Below, one piece after another: positions 22,527-35,727 of a stretch of DNA of 64,000 nt. Position numbers and translations under genes: made by a program. A model generated the notes under the pieces. The model did no database searches. It worked only from the letters and a program-made list of their open reading frames with translations, and was not told where the DNA came from. Source of the DNA: Deltaproteobacteria bacterium (GTDB lineage Bacteria; Bdellovibrionota; FAC87; UBA2466); contig JACPWY010000010.1 of NCBI GenBank assembly GCA_016196825.1, positions 124,001-188,000 on the forward strand, read 5' to 3'. Positions within the stretch are counted from its first letter, which is position 1; each line of letters opens with the position of its first letter.

Positions 22527-23444
22527 ATGAACATCATTGCCATTGCAAACCAAAAGGGCGGCGTTGGTAAGACTACAACCGCGGTTAATCTCGCCGCATC
22601 CGTTGCCGCAGCGGAGCGTCGGGTTTTGTTGGTTGATCTCGACCCACAGGGAAATGCCTCGAGCGGCCTAGGGCTCGATCGAGGAATCTATTGTGATAAG
22701 AACGTCTACCATGTCTTGATCGACGAAATGCCGATTCGTGACGCGATCTACCCCTCTGATCTCGAGTTCCTGAAGGTGTGTCCAGCTGACAATAATTTGA
22801 GTGGCGCCGAGGTAGAGTTGGTTCAGGCAATTGCGCGTGAAATGCGGTTGCGCAACGCGTTTGAGGAACTAAAGTCGGCGACCGGAATTGGTTTTGATTA
22901 TGTTTTTATCGATTGTCCCCCGTCTCTGGGTCTCCTCACTCTTAACGCGCTGGCTGCTTCGACGCACTATCTCATCCCTTTGCAATGTGAGTACTATGCG
23001 ATGGAGGGGCTGGGTCAGTTTCTCCACACGGTGGAGCTCATCCGAAAAGGGATCAATAAGAATCTGAAGCAGCTTGGGATCGTGTTAACGATGTTCGACT
23101 CCCGTAACAATCTTTCGCGCCAGGTCGTAAATGAGGTAAAGGCTCACTTTAAAGACGGGGTCTTTGAAACAGTGATACCGCGCAACGTGAAACTGAGCGA
23201 AAGTCCGAGTCACGGAAAACCCGCGCTGCTCTATGACATTAGCTCCACCGGATCCCAAAGTTATCTGAGTTTGGCACAGGACTTATTGCGCCGGGTCGAA
23301 GGTGTTCCGGCCGCGGCGAAAGAAGAAGAGATTGTTGCCGTGCCACAGCCAGAAGCTCCGGCGCCACAAGAAATCGCCGGTTTGCCGACAACGGTTTTAC
23401 CAGTGACGTTTGGGGGGGGGCTACATGACATCCATGGAAACTGA
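22527..23444 (+). CDS. parA: Chromosome partitioning ATPase ParA (Soj)
   Basis: 305 residues. Deviant Walker A motif [14 protein letters not shown] at residues 10-23 and [13 protein letters not shown] near residue 40 mark the ParA/MinD family; [14 protein letters not shown] is Walker B. It binds DNA as an ATP dimer and moves ParB-parS complexes. A GTG 17 codons upstream also lies in frame, but the ATG starts the conserved core ([12 protein letters not shown]). The C-terminus carries a Pro/Ala/Glu-rich tail ([10 protein letters not shown]) not found in short ParAs. A run of nine G (23412-23420) lies in its last codons. Confidence 0.96.
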   Translation: MNIIAIANQKGGVGKTTTAVNLAASVAAAERRVLLVDLDPQGNASSGLGLDRGIYCDKNVYHVLIDEMPIRDAIYPSDLEFLKVCPADNNLSGAEVELVQAIAREMRLRNAFEELKSATGIGFDYVFIDCPPSLGLLTLNALAASTHYLIPLQCEYYAMEGLGQFLHTVELIRKGINKNLKQLGIVLTMFDSRNNLSRQVVNEVKAHFKDGVFETVIPRNVKLSESPSHGKPALLYDISSTGSQSYLSLAQDLLRRVEGVPAAAKEEEIVAVPQPEAPAPQEIAGLPTTVLPVTFGGGLHDIHGN

Positions 23445-24336
23445 CAAGAAAAAGGCTTTGGGACGAGGCTTAGCGTCATTGATCCCAGAAGCGCGAAACG
23501 AGGGAGACGGCGGGTCCGTTTCGAAAAAAGAATTCTTTTTCTGTGATATCGAAAAGATTGTTCCCAACACCTACCAACCCCGAAAGATTTTCCAAAAGGA
23601 GGCCCTCGAAGAATTGGTTGAGTCGGTTAAGGCGCACGGCATCATTCAGCCGATTTTGGTTCGCCAAAGGGACGGCCACTTTGAGATTATTGCCGGGGAG
23701 CGTCGATGGCGCGCGGCGCAGCGCGCCGGGTTGAAACAAGTTCCTGTCGTGATTAAGGACATCGCGGGTGACAGTACCTCCCTCGAAATGGCGATCGTGG
23801 AAAACGTCCAGCGAGCCGACCTCAATTGCATCGAAGAGGCGATTGCCTATCAGCAGTTAATGGATGAATTCCAGCTTTCACAGGAAGACATTGCCGCCAA
23901 GGTGGGCAAAAACCGGGTAACTGTGGCCAACACCATGCGGCTTCTTAAATTGCCATCCGCAATTCGCGAAGACATAACTGCGTCGCGTCTGACTATGGGC
24001 CATGCCAGGGCATTATTGGCTTTGGAGAGCACTGAGGATCAGCTCAACGTGCGTGAGCTGATTATTAAGAAAAAACTCTCGGTCCGCGAGGCTGAGCGCA
24101 AAGTGAATGAGATCATCCGGGCTAAGGGTAAGGGGGAGCCGGCCGCAAAGGGGTCCGACACCCACCTTCAGGCCCTTGAAGAGGATCTCAAGCGCCGATT
24201 CGGTTGCTCGGTTCGCATCTTGGGCAATAACGATAGGGGCACGATTCAGATCAGCTATGCCACCTCGGGCGACTTGATGAGGGTGGCTGATATGTTAAAA
24301 GGACCCAATGTTCCAGAAGAAATCGGATCCATTTGA
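23425..24336 (+). CDS. parB: Chromosome partitioning protein ParB (Spo0J)
   Basis: 303 residues. N-terminal ParA-contact region with [15 protein letters not shown]; ParB/CTPase domain with the motif [13 protein letters not shown] and [14 protein letters not shown]; a helix-turn-helix near residue 155 ([20 protein letters not shown]) that binds parS; and a C-terminal dimer domain. It overlaps parA by 20 bp. Either ATG (23425 or 23434) could be used. Two parS sites lie just upstream. Confidence 0.96.
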   Translation: MTSMETDKKKALGRGLASLIPEARNEGDGGSVSKKEFFFCDIEKIVPNTYQPRKIFQKEALEELVESVKAHGIIQPILVRQRDGHFEIIAGERRWRAAQRAGLKQVPVVIKDIAGDSTSLEMAIVENVQRADLNCIEEAIAYQQLMDEFQLSQEDIAAKVGKNRVTVANTMRLLKLPSAIREDITASRLTMGHARALLALESTEDQLNVRELIIKKKLSVREAERKVNEIIRAKGKGEPAAKGSDTHLQALEEDLKRRFGCSVRILGNNDRGTIQISYATSGDLMRVADMLKGPNVPEEIGSI

Positions 24337-24703
24337 GCTCCCTTCGGTCAGCCATGAGATAACCGTTGTTATCCAGAAGGGAAGTCACCTTGAGGGGCGC
24401 CTGCAATTTGAGGGGACGGCCCGGATCGATGGCTCCTTCACGGGAGAGATCTTTACTCCCGACATTCTCATTATCGGAGATGAAGCAGAGGTGAGTGGCC
24501 AGGTGGAGGCCGACGTGGTGGTTATCTCGGGCCGGTTCACTGGCGATATTTTGGCGTCTCAGCGAGTTGAGGTTCAGGCGCCGGCGGTTGTGAGGGGTAA
24601 TATCCAATCGCCTGTCCTCCAGGTGGAGGAAGGGGCGACTTTCGACGGAAAAACAAAAATGACCGGCCCGCTCCCTCAACGAAGCCGGAAACATATTTTC
24701 TAG
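24308..24703 (+). CDS. Bactofilin (polymer-forming cytoskeletal protein)
   Basis: 131 residues with a central right-handed beta-helix of about 90 residues, seen as short repeating turns (GSHLEGRLQFEGTARIDGSF, GEIFTPDILIIGDEAEVSGQ, GDILASQRVEVQAPAVVRGN) and short disordered tails. Bactofilins self-assemble into nucleotide-free filaments. In Myxococcus they position ParA/ParB near the poles, so overlap with the end of parB (29 bp) points to the same job here. That link is inferred from context. Confidence 0.9.
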   Translation: MFQKKSDPFELPSVSHEITVVIQKGSHLEGRLQFEGTARIDGSFTGEIFTPDILIIGDEAEVSGQVEADVVVISGRFTGDILASQRVEVQAPAVVRGNIQSPVLQVEEGATFDGKTKMTGPLPQRSRKHIF

Positions 24704-24725
24704 CCTACTCCACGCCCGGGGCTTC

Positions 24726-24754
24726 TTGACCGATGCTGGTTGAAATGCTACTAA
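24726..24754 (+). promoter_or_regulatory. Promoter of the ATP synthase operon
   Basis: TTGACC (24726-24731), a 17-bp spacer and TACTAA (24749-24754), 26 bp before the first b-type subunit gene, whose ATG is preceded by AAAGGGGA. Confidence 0.65.
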
Positions 24755-24780
24755 GCAGCTCAATTTAAAGGGGAAGTCGG

Positions 24781-25263
24781 ATGTCGGCAGAGGTCTCTGT
24801 TGATAAAACATTTTTTGTGCAGGCCGGTCTCTTCATTGCCTCCTATGGCGTCCTCCGTGGACTCGTTTTTGGACCCTACAAACAACTTCTCAAGGCCCGT
24901 GATGAGCGCTCGTCTCTTTTGAAGGCGGCGGCAGCCAAACAGAAAGAGGAGGCCGCTCAGCTGAAGGAAAAATATGAAGCCTTCATGCGGAGCGAGCGCA
25001 AGAAGACCCAGGGCTGGACCGACGAGGAGCGCAAGAAGATCTCTGAGGAAGAGAAGCAGATTGTGCAGTTGGCCCGCCATACTTCGAATGTAAAGCTGAA
25101 AGAGATGAGAACAAAGTTGGCACAAGAAGGTGCCGACGTGAGAAAGGCTCTTGCCCCGAAAATGGCCGAGTATGCGAGTCTTCTCGCCAGCCGAATCATG
25201 GGGCGAAAGGTTGTTGTCGGTGCTCGAGTCGCTCAGGACAGAGAGGAAGCGACGTTGTCGTAA
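24781..25263 (+). CDS. ATP synthase F0 b-type subunit 1 (b'-like)
   Basis: 160 residues: one N-terminal membrane helix (about 10-30), a short GPYKQLLKARDER element where b subunits have FGPLxxxLxxR, then a long charged coiled coil rich in Lys, Glu and Ala. This is the build of the peripheral stalk. A second b-type gene follows 4 bp later, so the two probably form a b/b' heterodimer, as in cyanobacteria and some proteobacteria. The long insertion KKTQGWTDEERKK is not typical of b. Subunit assignment rests on order and shape. Confidence 0.8.
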   Translation: MSAEVSVDKTFFVQAGLFIASYGVLRGLVFGPYKQLLKARDERSSLLKAAAAKQKEEAAQLKEKYEAFMRSERKKTQGWTDEERKKISEEEKQIVQLARHTSNVKLKEMRTKLAQEGADVRKALAPKMAEYASLLASRIMGRKVVVGARVAQDREEATLS

Positions 25264-25267
25264 GCCG

Positions 25268-25750
25268 ATGGAAACTGCGGTCATCTCCAGTTTGGTGAAT
25301 TTTATTTTGGTCGTCGGCACACTCGTGTATGCCGGGCGCAAGCCCCTGGCCCAGTTCTTGGGTATGCGAAGCGACGCGATTCGCGATTCAATTGCGGAGG
25401 CTGAAGCGCTTTCGGGAGAAAGCCAAAGGGAGTTTTCGCATTGGTCGGATTTGATGGTGAAAAGTTCCGATGAGGCCCGGAAGGGACGCGCTGATTCGGA
25501 GGAGCTCATCAGCCGCATGCGTGCCTCCACGCTTGCTAACGCTCGACGAGAGGCCGAACGGATCGAGAAAGAAATCGGCCTGGTCACCGGAACCGAGTAC
25601 GCGAAAGCCCGTCAGGCGATCGAAAAGGAAATCTCGGTCGGGAGTGCTGATCTGGCCAAGAATTTCTTGAGTGAGAATATGAATGGTGACGTTTCGTCTC
25701 AATTGCTTTCAGAGACGCTGGAGAGGGTGACCGATGGCAATCGGAGCTAA
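25268..25750 (+). CDS. atpF: ATP synthase F0 subunit b
   Basis: 160 residues. Membrane helix at about 5-22 (SSLVNFILVVGTLVYAG), then RKPLAQFLGMRSDAIRDSIAEAEAL, the b-subunit hinge and start of the stalk coiled coil. The frame is open 39 codons further upstream into the preceding gene, but the ATG at 25268 gives the normal b length and topology. It overlaps atpH by 17 bp. Confidence 0.88.
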   Translation: METAVISSLVNFILVVGTLVYAGRKPLAQFLGMRSDAIRDSIAEAEALSGESQREFSHWSDLMVKSSDEARKGRADSEELISRMRASTLANARREAERIEKEIGLVTGTEYAKARQAIEKEISVGSADLAKNFLSENMNGDVSSQLLSETLERVTDGNRS

Positions 25751-26294
25751 GACCTCGCGGGTCGCCAACCGCTACGCCAAGGCGATCTTTTCGCTGTTCG
25801 AAAAAGACCAGAGGGGTCTCGGTGCGGTTCTAGTCGAGCTGCGTTCGTTCCACGCTTTGATGCAGGAAAGCGAGACAGTTCGTTCGGCGCTCACCAACCC
25901 GGCCTTCCCCGCGGTTAAGCGGTCGCAGCTCGTGGACGATTTCGTGGCGCGATTGAAATTGGGAGCGCCGGCCCGCCAAATTCTTATGGTTGTGGCCGAG
26001 GGCGACCGCCTCGTTTGTCTCGGCGAGATTGTTGGGGGTGTCGAGGGGCTGCGGCTGAAGGCCGCCAATTTAGTGCCCCTTGCCGTCGAGACGCCGTCGG
26101 CGCTGAGCGCAGAGGAACAAAAGCGCGTTGTCAGTCGTTTCGGGGTGATTCTTGGGCACCCGGTCGAACCCAGTTTTGTCGTGAACCCTGGTTTAATCGG
26201 GGGAATCCGAGTGGTGGCCAATGGAAAAACCTACGACGGGTCGGTTTTTGGTTGGTTGAATAGTTTTCAGGAAAGAAGTGCTGGAGGAGCGTAA
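25734..26294 (+). CDS. atpH: ATP synthase F1 subunit delta
   Basis: 186 residues. N-terminal helical domain with [16 protein letters not shown], and the C-terminal signature [26 protein letters not shown] (conserved G-G-I/V-R core). It joins the b stalk to the top of F1 (OSCP role). The TAATG junction with atpA suggests coupling. Confidence 0.93.
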   Translation: MAIGAKTSRVANRYAKAIFSLFEKDQRGLGAVLVELRSFHALMQESETVRSALTNPAFPAVKRSQLVDDFVARLKLGAPARQILMVVAEGDRLVCLGEIVGGVEGLRLKAANLVPLAVETPSALSAEEQKRVVSRFGVILGHPVEPSFVVNPGLIGGIRVVANGKTYDGSVFGWLNSFQERSAGGA

Positions 26295-27799
26295 TGGAAC
26301 TTCGTGCTGACGAGATCAGTTCAATTATTAGAAAGCGGATCGAGGAGTTCGATCGTGAGGTTCAGGTCGCCGAGACCGGCACGGTTCTCACCGTGGGTGA
26401 TGGCGTGGCCAAGATCTACGGACTTGAAAATGCTCTATCCGGCGAAATGATCGAGTTTCCCGGCAAGGTTTACGGCGTGGTTCTCAACCTAGAAGAGGAC
26501 AACGTGGGTGTTGCAATCTTCGGCGATGTGGCCAAGATCAAAGAAGGCGACACGGTTAAGCGCACGGGCAAGATTCTCCAGGTGCCGGTGGGTCCGGCCA
26601 TGGTCGGTCGAGTGGTGAATGCCTTGGGTCAGGCTATTGATGGACTGGGGCCGATCAACTCAAAGGATTTTCGTAACGTAGAGATCAAGGCGCCCGGAAT
26701 TGTGAAGCGCCAGAGCGTGAAAGAGCCGCTCCAGACGGGCATCAAGGCGATCGACGCGATGGTGCCAATCGGCCGTGGTCAGCGAGAGCTCATTATTGGT
26801 GACCGACAGACAGGCAAGACCGCGATTGCCATCGACACCATCATCAACCAGAAGGGCCAGAACGTTTTTTGCATTTACGTGGCCATCGGCCAGAAATCCT
26901 CCACGGTGGCTCAGGTGGTGGAGAAGCTCCGCTCGACGGGTGCGATGGATTACACCATCGTTGTTTCGGCCAGCGCCTCTGAGCAAGCGCCGCTTCAGTA
27001 CATCGCGGCCTATGCTGGCGTGACGATGGGTGAGTACTTTCGCGATTCTGGAAAACACGCGCTCATCATTTACGATGATCTGACGAAGCAGGCGCAGGCG
27101 TATCGCCAGCTTTCGTTGCTGCTCCGCCGTCCGCCTGGTCGAGAGGCCTATCCCGGCGACGTCTTTTATCTGCACAGTCGTCTGCTCGAGCGGGCGGCGA
27201 AGCTCAGCGACAAGGAGGGCGGTGGATCCTTGACGGCACTTCCCATCATTGAAACGCAGGCGGGTGACGTGTCGGCGTACATTCCGACGAACGTGATTTC
27301 TATCACCGATGGTCAGATCTTTCTCGACACAGACCTTTTCTACTCCGGTGTTCGCCCGGCCATTAACGTCGGTCTCTCGGTGTCTCGCGTGGGTGGTAGC
27401 GCCCAGGTGAAGGCGATGCGACAGATCGCTGGTAACCTTCGTCTGAGCCTCGCGCAGTACCGAGAGCTCGCGGCGTTTGCGCAGTTCGGTTCCGACCTCG
27501 ATAAGGCCACGCGCGACACCCTCGTCCGAGGAGAGAAGATGGTGAACATTCTCAAGCAGGGGCAGTATGTGCCACAGGCGGTTGAAAAGCAGATTCTGAT
27601 CATCTTCGCCGGCACTAGTGGCTTTCTGGATAAACTGCCCACCGAACGAATCGCCGATTTTGAAAAGGGGCTCTTCATGTTTGTGGAGCAGAAATATCCT
27701 AAGGTGTTTGAGGAAATTCGGACCAAGAAGGCCTTGGACGATGCCTTGAAGGCCGATGTGACAAAGGCACTCAACGAGTTCCAGGCGACATTTGCGTAG
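26294..27799 (+). CDS. atpA: ATP synthase F1 subunit alpha
   Basis: 501 residues. P-loop [15 protein letters not shown], the arginine-finger region near the end of the nucleotide domain ([17 protein letters not shown]) and the N-terminal beta-barrel [14 protein letters not shown]. The non-catalytic nucleotide-binding subunit of the F1 hexamer. Codon use is strongly biased to C/G third positions, as expected for a highly expressed gene. Confidence 0.98.
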   Translation: MELRADEISSIIRKRIEEFDREVQVAETGTVLTVGDGVAKIYGLENALSGEMIEFPGKVYGVVLNLEEDNVGVAIFGDVAKIKEGDTVKRTGKILQVPVGPAMVGRVVNALGQAIDGLGPINSKDFRNVEIKAPGIVKRQSVKEPLQTGIKAIDAMVPIGRGQRELIIGDRQTGKTAIAIDTIINQKGQNVFCIYVAIGQKSSTVAQVVEKLRSTGAMDYTIVVSASASEQAPLQYIAAYAGVTMGEYFRDSGKHALIIYDDLTKQAQAYRQLSLLLRRPPGREAYPGDVFYLHSRLLERAAKLSDKEGGGSLTALPIIETQAGDVSAYIPTNVISITDGQIFLDTDLFYSGVRPAINVGLSVSRVGGSAQVKAMRQIAGNLRLSLAQYRELAAFAQFGSDLDKATRDTLVRGEKMVNILKQGQYVPQAVEKQILIIFAGTSGFLDKLPTERIADFEKGLFMFVEQKYPKVFEEIRTKKALDDALKADVTKALNEFQATFA

Positions 27800-27801
27800 T
27801 C

Positions 27802-30495
<2,694 letters not shown>

Positions 30496-30507
30496 ACCCG
30501 TTGAGGG

Positions 30508-31161
30508 GTGATGGAATCGCCGTCGATAAAAATCAACGAGATCTTTTTTAGCATCCAGGGTGAGAGCCTTTTGGTGGGAAAGCCTACCGTGTTTGTGCGG
30601 ACAGCCTTCTGCAATCTGCGCTGCACGTGGTGCGACACTAAGTACGCCTATTGGGATGGAAAGGTGATGACCGTAGACGAGGTCATGAAGGCGGTGAAGG
30701 GCTACGACACTGAATATGTCTGTGTGACGGGCGGCGAACCGCTGAGCCAGAAGGGGACCTACGATCTTCTGGAGTCTTTACTGGTGGCGGGGTACACGGT
30801 TTCGCTGGAGACCAACGGGAGCATTTCAATCAAGGATGTCCCCAAAGGGGTGATCAAGGTTGTCGATATCAAATGTCCAGCTAGTGGAGCATCGGAGAAG
30901 ATGGCCTGGGAGAACCTGGAACTGGTTCAGCCCACCGATCAGCTCAAGTTCGTGGTGGCAAGTCGAGCCGATTTCGATTGGGCCCAAGACGTTTGCCAGC
31001 GACACGGGCTGCACAAGAAGTGCCACATTCTGTTTTCTCCCTCCTTCGAGCAGGTGTCGCCGAAAGAGCTCGCGGAATGGATCATCAGCTCCGAAGCCAA
31101 GGTCACCATGCAGATGCAAATGCACAAGCAGATCTGGGGTTCTGATGAGCGCGGCGTCTGA
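30508..31161 (+). CDS. queE: 7-carboxy-7-deazaguanine synthase QueE
   Basis: 217 residues. Radical SAM enzyme of queuosine/7-deazapurine synthesis. It has the iron-sulfur motif [18 protein letters not shown] (C-x3-C-x2-C), FFSIQGES at the N-terminus and VTGGEPLSQ. The end [10 protein letters not shown] is conserved in QueE. The start is GTG (30508) or the directly following ATG (30511). No other queuosine gene is nearby. Confidence 0.93.
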   Translation: MMESPSIKINEIFFSIQGESLLVGKPTVFVRTAFCNLRCTWCDTKYAYWDGKVMTVDEVMKAVKGYDTEYVCVTGGEPLSQKGTYDLLESLLVAGYTVSLETNGSISIKDVPKGVIKVVDIKCPASGASEKMAWENLELVQPTDQLKFVVASRADFDWAQDVCQRHGLHKKCHILFSPSFEQVSPKELAEWIISSEAKVTMQMQMHKQIWGSDERGV

Positions 31162-31226
31162 TCGATTGCTCGCAAGCAACGTCGCGCACTAGGCCCGTTT
31201 GGTTGCCTACTCCAAACCCGGTGGGT

Positions 31227-32135
31227 ATGCTCACCCCCGGAATGGTTGTATCTGAGCGAAAACCCGACTGGCTCAAAATCCGCCCGCCGGGAGGCGACAA
31301 TTACCTGGCTCTCAAGGGGTTGCTACGGTCCCTGAAGCTCCACACCGTTTGTGAAGAGGCTCGCTGTCCGAATGTTGCGGAGTGTTGGGGCGGTGGCACG
31401 GCGACCGTGATGCTCATGGGGGATGTGTGCACCCGCGGGTGTCGGTTTTGCCATGTGAAGAGTGGAAATCCTGCCGCGCTCGATGCGAGTGAGCCCCAGA
31501 ATGTAGCTTCGGCGATCGCTCAGTTGGGTCTGACTTATGTTGTGCTGACCTCCGTTAACCGCGATGAGCTTCCTGACGGCGGGGCCGATCATTTTGCCCG
31601 CACTGTGGAGTCGATCAAGAAACTCGATCCCAATATTTTAGTTGAGGTGCTCGTGCCCGATTTCCAAGGGGACAGGGCCGCGATTGAACGTCTTGTGAGC
31701 TCGGGGGCTGACGTTTTGGCCCACAATATTGAGACTGTGAAACGATTGACACCCAAGGTTCGGGACGGGAAAGCGTCTTATCTGCAATCACTCGATGTCC
31801 TCCGTCAATTCAAGGAACTGGCTCCTGTTCGCCGTACGAAGTCCTCCATAATGGTCGGGCTCGGCGAAACCACTGAAGAGATGACCCAGGCGATGCAGGA
31901 TTTGCGGGAAGTCGGGGTGGATATACTTACGGTGGGGCAGTACCTGCGGCCATCCGCTTGGCACGTGCCGGTCGAACAATTTGTCACGCCCGAGGCTTTC
32001 AAGGCCTATGAGGCGTCGGGGCTTGAGAGAGGGTTTCTGTTGGTGGCCTCCGGCCCGCTTGTCAGGAGCTCCTACCGGGCCGGGGAAAAGTTTATTGAGA
32101 GCGTGTTGAAGGAGGGGCGTCGTGCCAGCCATTGA
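31227..32135 (+). CDS. lipA: Lipoyl synthase LipA
   Basis: 302 residues from the ATG at 31227; a TTG at 31203 and an ATG at 31242 are alternatives. The auxiliary cluster motif [12 protein letters not shown] (C-x4-C-x5-C), the radical SAM motif [10 protein letters not shown] and the C-terminal R-S-S-Y (VRSSYRAGE) are all present. It inserts two sulfurs into protein-bound octanoyl groups. It stands directly before the PDH genes and overlaps pdhA by 14 bp; lipB ends the same operon. Confidence 0.95.
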   Translation: MLTPGMVVSERKPDWLKIRPPGGDNYLALKGLLRSLKLHTVCEEARCPNVAECWGGGTATVMLMGDVCTRGCRFCHVKSGNPAALDASEPQNVASAIAQLGLTYVVLTSVNRDELPDGGADHFARTVESIKKLDPNILVEVLVPDFQGDRAAIERLVSSGADVLAHNIETVKRLTPKVRDGKASYLQSLDVLRQFKELAPVRRTKSSIMVGLGETTEEMTQAMQDLREVGVDILTVGQYLRPSAWHVPVEQFVTPEAFKAYEASGLERGFLLVASGPLVRSSYRAGEKFIESVLKEGRRASH

Positions 32136-33354
32136 AAAGGATCGCGGGAAGAAAAAACGGGCGGCTGCTGTGGCTGAGAAGGCCTCGCCGATTCTTACGG
32201 TCGCAACTCCAAAGGCCTCCAAGAAGGGTTCTTCGGTTTTGCGCGAAGATTGTTATCGCATTTTAGACGAGCACGATAAGGCCAACCCAAAAGAGGATCC
32301 AAATCTTTCTCCTGAAGTTCTTCTAAAGATGTACCGAGGGATGGCTTTCGTGCGCGCATTTGACGAACGGGGCATGATGCTCCAGAGGCAGGGGCGCATT
32401 GGTTTTTATGTGCCCTCTTTTGGTCAGGAGGCCATTCAGATCGGAACGGCCTCTGCTTATACTAATGATGATTTTGTGTTCCCGAGTTATCGCGAGCCAG
32501 GGATTTTTCTGTATCGAGGGGCTGATCTCTTTGAGATGATCTGTAACCTCTACGGCAATTCCGGAGATGTTTGCAGGGGCCGGCAAATGCCAGTCCATTA
32601 CAGCTTTGCCGACATAAAGATGTTCTCAGTCTCAAGCCCGATTGCCACCCAAGTCATCCAGGCTGTCGGAGCCGCCATGGCCTTCAAGATTCGCAAAGAA
32701 AACTCCGTGGCCGTGGCCTATTGCGGTGACGGAGGCACCTCTGAAAACGATTTTCACTCGGGGCTCACCTTTGGTGGGGCCTATCAGGCGCCTGTCGTTT
32801 TTGTCGTGACCAATAACCAATACGCCATTTCGGTGCCCGTTTGTAAGCAGACGGCGGCCCGCCGAATCGCCGACAAGGGTGCTGGATATGGAATCCCCTC
32901 TATTGCGGTAGATGGTAACGATGTCTTAGCCGTTCACAAGGTGATGAGTGAGGCGGTTGCAAGGGCGCGGGCTGGTGAAGGGCCGACGCTCCTAGAATGT
33001 GTCACCTTTCGGATGGGGCCGCACTCCTCATCGGATGATCCCAGTCGCTACCGGGATGAGAAGCTTTATGAGGCATGGAAGAAACGGGATCCAATTCTGC
33101 GGTTCCGCCAGTATCTTTCGGATCGTAAGTTGTGGAACGACAAAAAAGAGGAGCAGCTTCAGGCGGAAATGAAGGCTCAAATCGCTGAGGCGATCGAGCG
33201 GGCGGAGAAGCTGCCTCCGCCCTCCACGGATTCGATTTTTGAGGATGTCTACGCCGAACCAACCCCGCAATTGAAGGAGCAACAGAAGCAGTTGAGGGCC
33301 GAAGAGGCGCTGCGGGGAAAGTTCGAGAACTCAAGCGAGGCGTTTCCACTCTAA
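32122..33354 (+). CDS. pdhA: Pyruvate (or branched-chain 2-oxoacid) dehydrogenase E1 alpha
   Basis: 410 residues. ThDP-binding motif [19 protein letters not shown] with NNQYAISVP, and the phospho-loop-like [15 protein letters not shown]. The layout (heterotetrameric E1 with separate alpha and beta) is that of Gram-positive/mitochondrial PDH and of BCKDH. Sequence alone does not separate these, but proximity to lipA, lipB and a single E3 supports the main PDH. The GTG start has GGAGGGG ahead; an N-terminal Lys/Ala-rich extension of about 40 residues is unusual. Confidence 0.88.
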   Translation: MPAIEKDRGKKKRAAAVAEKASPILTVATPKASKKGSSVLREDCYRILDEHDKANPKEDPNLSPEVLLKMYRGMAFVRAFDERGMMLQRQGRIGFYVPSFGQEAIQIGTASAYTNDDFVFPSYREPGIFLYRGADLFEMICNLYGNSGDVCRGRQMPVHYSFADIKMFSVSSPIATQVIQAVGAAMAFKIRKENSVAVAYCGDGGTSENDFHSGLTFGGAYQAPVVFVVTNNQYAISVPVCKQTAARRIADKGAGYGIPSIAVDGNDVLAVHKVMSEAVARARAGEGPTLLECVTFRMGPHSSSDDPSRYRDEKLYEAWKKRDPILRFRQYLSDRKLWNDKKEEQLQAEMKAQIAEAIERAEKLPPPSTDSIFEDVYAEPTPQLKEQQKQLRAEEALRGKFENSSEAFPL

Positions 33355-33363
33355 GGATGTTCT

Positions 33364-34338
33364 ATGGCCACACTCACACTACTTCAGTCGGTTCGGGACG
33401 CTCTCCTCACGGAGATGGGGCTCGATGAGCGCGTGATCTTGATGGGAGAAGACGTTGGTCACAATGGCGGCGTGTTTCGCGCGACGGAGGGCTTGCAAAA
33501 AGAGTTTGGTGAAGATCGAGTGATGGATACGCCGCTCAATGAGAGCGGAATCATCGGGATGGCGATGGGGATGGCGGTGAATGGATTGCGTCCGGTGCCC
33601 GAGATCCAGTTCATGGATTTTATCTACCCGGCGTTTGATGAGATTGTGAGTGAGGTCGCCAAGATTCGCTATCGCTCGGGCGGTGGCTTCACCTGTCCGA
33701 TGGTGATTCGCACGCCGTATGGGGGCGGGATCAAGGGTGGTCACTACCACTCGCAAAGTGCGGAGGCTTATTTTGCCCACACGGCCGGGCTCAAGGTGGT
33801 CATACCGTCGAATCCCTACGACACCAAGGGTCTTCTGATTGCCTCTATCCGCAACGAAGACCCGGTGCTTTTCATGGAGCCGAAACGGCTCTATCGATCG
33901 TTGAAGGGCGAAGTTCCCGAGGGTCCTTACACGGTTGAGCTGGGTAGGGCTAACATCGTTAAACCCGGAAGCGATGTGACGCTGATCTGTTGGGGGGCCA
34001 TGGTGCCGGTCTGTATGAAAGCAGCCGAATTGTGTGAGCCGCGTGGAGCGGATTGTGAAGTGATCGATGTGAGGACGCTTGTTCCCTTGGATGAATCGAC
34101 GATACTTGAGTCGGTCGCAAAGACCGGGCGGGTGGTGATCGTGCAGGAGGCCCCCAAGACCTGTGGATTTGGATCGGAGATTGCAGCGATCATCGCCGAA
34201 CAGGCGATTCTTCATCTTGAGGGGCCGATCATTCGCGTTACCGGTTTCGACACTCCATTCCCCTATACGCTGGAGCACATCTATCTGCCCGACGCGGAAC
34301 GAGTAGCGCTGGCCGTGGGCAAAGCAAAGAATTTTTGA
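33364..34338 (+). CDS. pdhB: Pyruvate (or branched-chain 2-oxoacid) dehydrogenase E1 beta
   Basis: 324 residues, normal for E1 beta. Recognisable stretches are LMGEDVGHNGGVFRATEGL, DTPLNESGIIGMAMGMA, PYGGGIKGGHYHSQSAEAYF and the C-terminal domain DVRTLVPLDESTILESV. It contributes half of the ThDP site with E1 alpha. Nine bases separate it from each neighbour. Confidence 0.93.
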   Translation: MATLTLLQSVRDALLTEMGLDERVILMGEDVGHNGGVFRATEGLQKEFGEDRVMDTPLNESGIIGMAMGMAVNGLRPVPEIQFMDFIYPAFDEIVSEVAKIRYRSGGGFTCPMVIRTPYGGGIKGGHYHSQSAEAYFAHTAGLKVVIPSNPYDTKGLLIASIRNEDPVLFMEPKRLYRSLKGEVPEGPYTVELGRANIVKPGSDVTLICWGAMVPVCMKAAELCEPRGADCEVIDVRTLVPLDESTILESVAKTGRVVIVQEAPKTCGFGSEIAAIIAEQAILHLEGPIIRVTGFDTPFPYTLEHIYLPDAERVALAVGKAKNF

Positions 34339-34346
34339 GGTGAGAG

Positions 34347-35702
34347 ATGGATTTTAAACTCCCCGATATTGGCGAAGGCGTTCACGAAGGCGAAATTACG
34401 AAATGGCTCGTGAAGACAGGTGACCAAGTCACGGCCGATCAGCCTATGGTTGAGATCATGACGGACAAGGCGACGGTGGAGATCCCGAGCCCGGTGGCTG
34501 GGACTGTCGAGAGTCTGTTTGCGAAAGAGGGCCAGACCGTTCCGGTGGGGACGGTTATCATTAAGATCAGCGAAGGCGGAAGGGCAGCTCCCGCGCCGGC
34601 CCCCAAGGATGAGAAGCCCGCGACTGCGCCGGCCGAAAAGCCGTCGGCGCCGCCTGCCGCGAAGAAGACCCAGCCCTCAAGCCCCCCAACTCCAGTCACA
34701 CAACCCCAGTCGACAGTAGCTACTCGCGCTACCGAACGAGAGGTTTCACCCGCTGCGGAAAGGCAAGTGGAGGTGGAATCCACCGCCCACGTGCTTGCGA
34801 CTCCGGCCACTCGAAAGTTGGCTCGTGATCTGGATGTGAATATCGGTGGTCTCACCGGGACTGGTCAGCATGGCCGTGTTACCAAGGAGGACGTGCAGTT
34901 AGCGTATGAAACCCATCAAGCGGCGTCCCCACGCACCTCGCACCCCGCGCCATCTCAGGCGCTCAGCGTTCCTGGAGCCGCGAAGCAGCAGCCCGTGACC
35001 AAGGGAGCGCTTCAGCGAATTCCCTTACGAGGAATTCGCAAGAAGATCTCAGAGGCCATGGCGCACTCAAAGCACACGGCGGCCCACTTCACCTACGTGG
35101 AGGAAGTTGACATGACGGAAGTGGTGAAACTTCGCGCATCTGTCGCTGAGGAAGCGAAGCGCCGGAACACCAAGCTGACCTACCTTCCGTTCATCATCAA
35201 AGGGCTCATTCCCGCTCTCGTAGAGTTCCCGTTTCTTAACTCGGCTCTGGACGATGAGAAACAGGAAGTTGTGCTGAAGGGCGACTACAACATGGGCATC
35301 GCGACCGACACCGAGCAGGGGCTCATGGTGCCCGTGATCAAACAGGCGGATCGGAAATCAATCTGGGAGCTCGCAGCTGAAATTACGGAGCTCTCCGAGA
35401 AGGTGCGCGCTGGAAAAGCCGCTATCGATGATCTGCGGGGCGGCACCTTTACTCTCACCAACGCCGGAAGCATTGGCGGCGTATTTGCTACACCCATCAT
35501 CAACCATCCCGAGGTAGCAATTCTCGGCGTGAATGCCATCCGCAAACGCCCCGTTGTGAAGGATGATCAGATTGTGATTCGCGATATGATGTACCTTTCG
35601 CTTTCTGTCGACCACCGCGTGGTGGACGGTGCCGATGCGGCGCGGTTCATGAATCGGCTGGTGTTTTTCTTGAGCGAGCCAACCCGCTTGGTTTTTGCAT
35701 AG
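34347..35702 (+). CDS. pdhC: Dihydrolipoamide acyltransferase E2 of the PDH complex
   Basis: 451 residues. One lipoyl domain (1-75, lipoylated Lys41 in EIMTDKATVEIPSP), a Pro/Ala linker, a peripheral-subunit-binding domain (about 150-187, ATPATRKLARDLDVNIGG), a second linker, and the catalytic domain with the active site SVDHRVVDGADAARF. It carries acyl groups between E1 and CoA. The single lipoyl domain matches Gram-positive-type E2. LipA and LipB encoded in the same operon lipoylate it. Confidence 0.94.
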   Translation: MDFKLPDIGEGVHEGEITKWLVKTGDQVTADQPMVEIMTDKATVEIPSPVAGTVESLFAKEGQTVPVGTVIIKISEGGRAAPAPAPKDEKPATAPAEKPSAPPAAKKTQPSSPPTPVTQPQSTVATRATEREVSPAAERQVEVESTAHVLATPATRKLARDLDVNIGGLTGTGQHGRVTKEDVQLAYETHQAASPRTSHPAPSQALSVPGAAKQQPVTKGALQRIPLRGIRKKISEAMAHSKHTAAHFTYVEEVDMTEVVKLRASVAEEAKRRNTKLTYLPFIIKGLIPALVEFPFLNSALDDEKQEVVLKGDYNMGIATDTEQGLMVPVIKQADRKSIWELAAEITELSEKVRAGKAAIDDLRGGTFTLTNAGSIGGVFATPIINHPEVAILGVNAIRKRPVVKDDQIVIRDMMYLSLSVDHRVVDGADAARFMNRLVFFLSEPTRLVFA

Positions 35703-35727
35703 CAAATGAAGATTCCAGGAGTTTTCC

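Noticed and set aside
33379-34278. 299-codon open frame on the minus strand inside pdhB
   Set aside because: Shadow of a well-conserved E1 beta gene.
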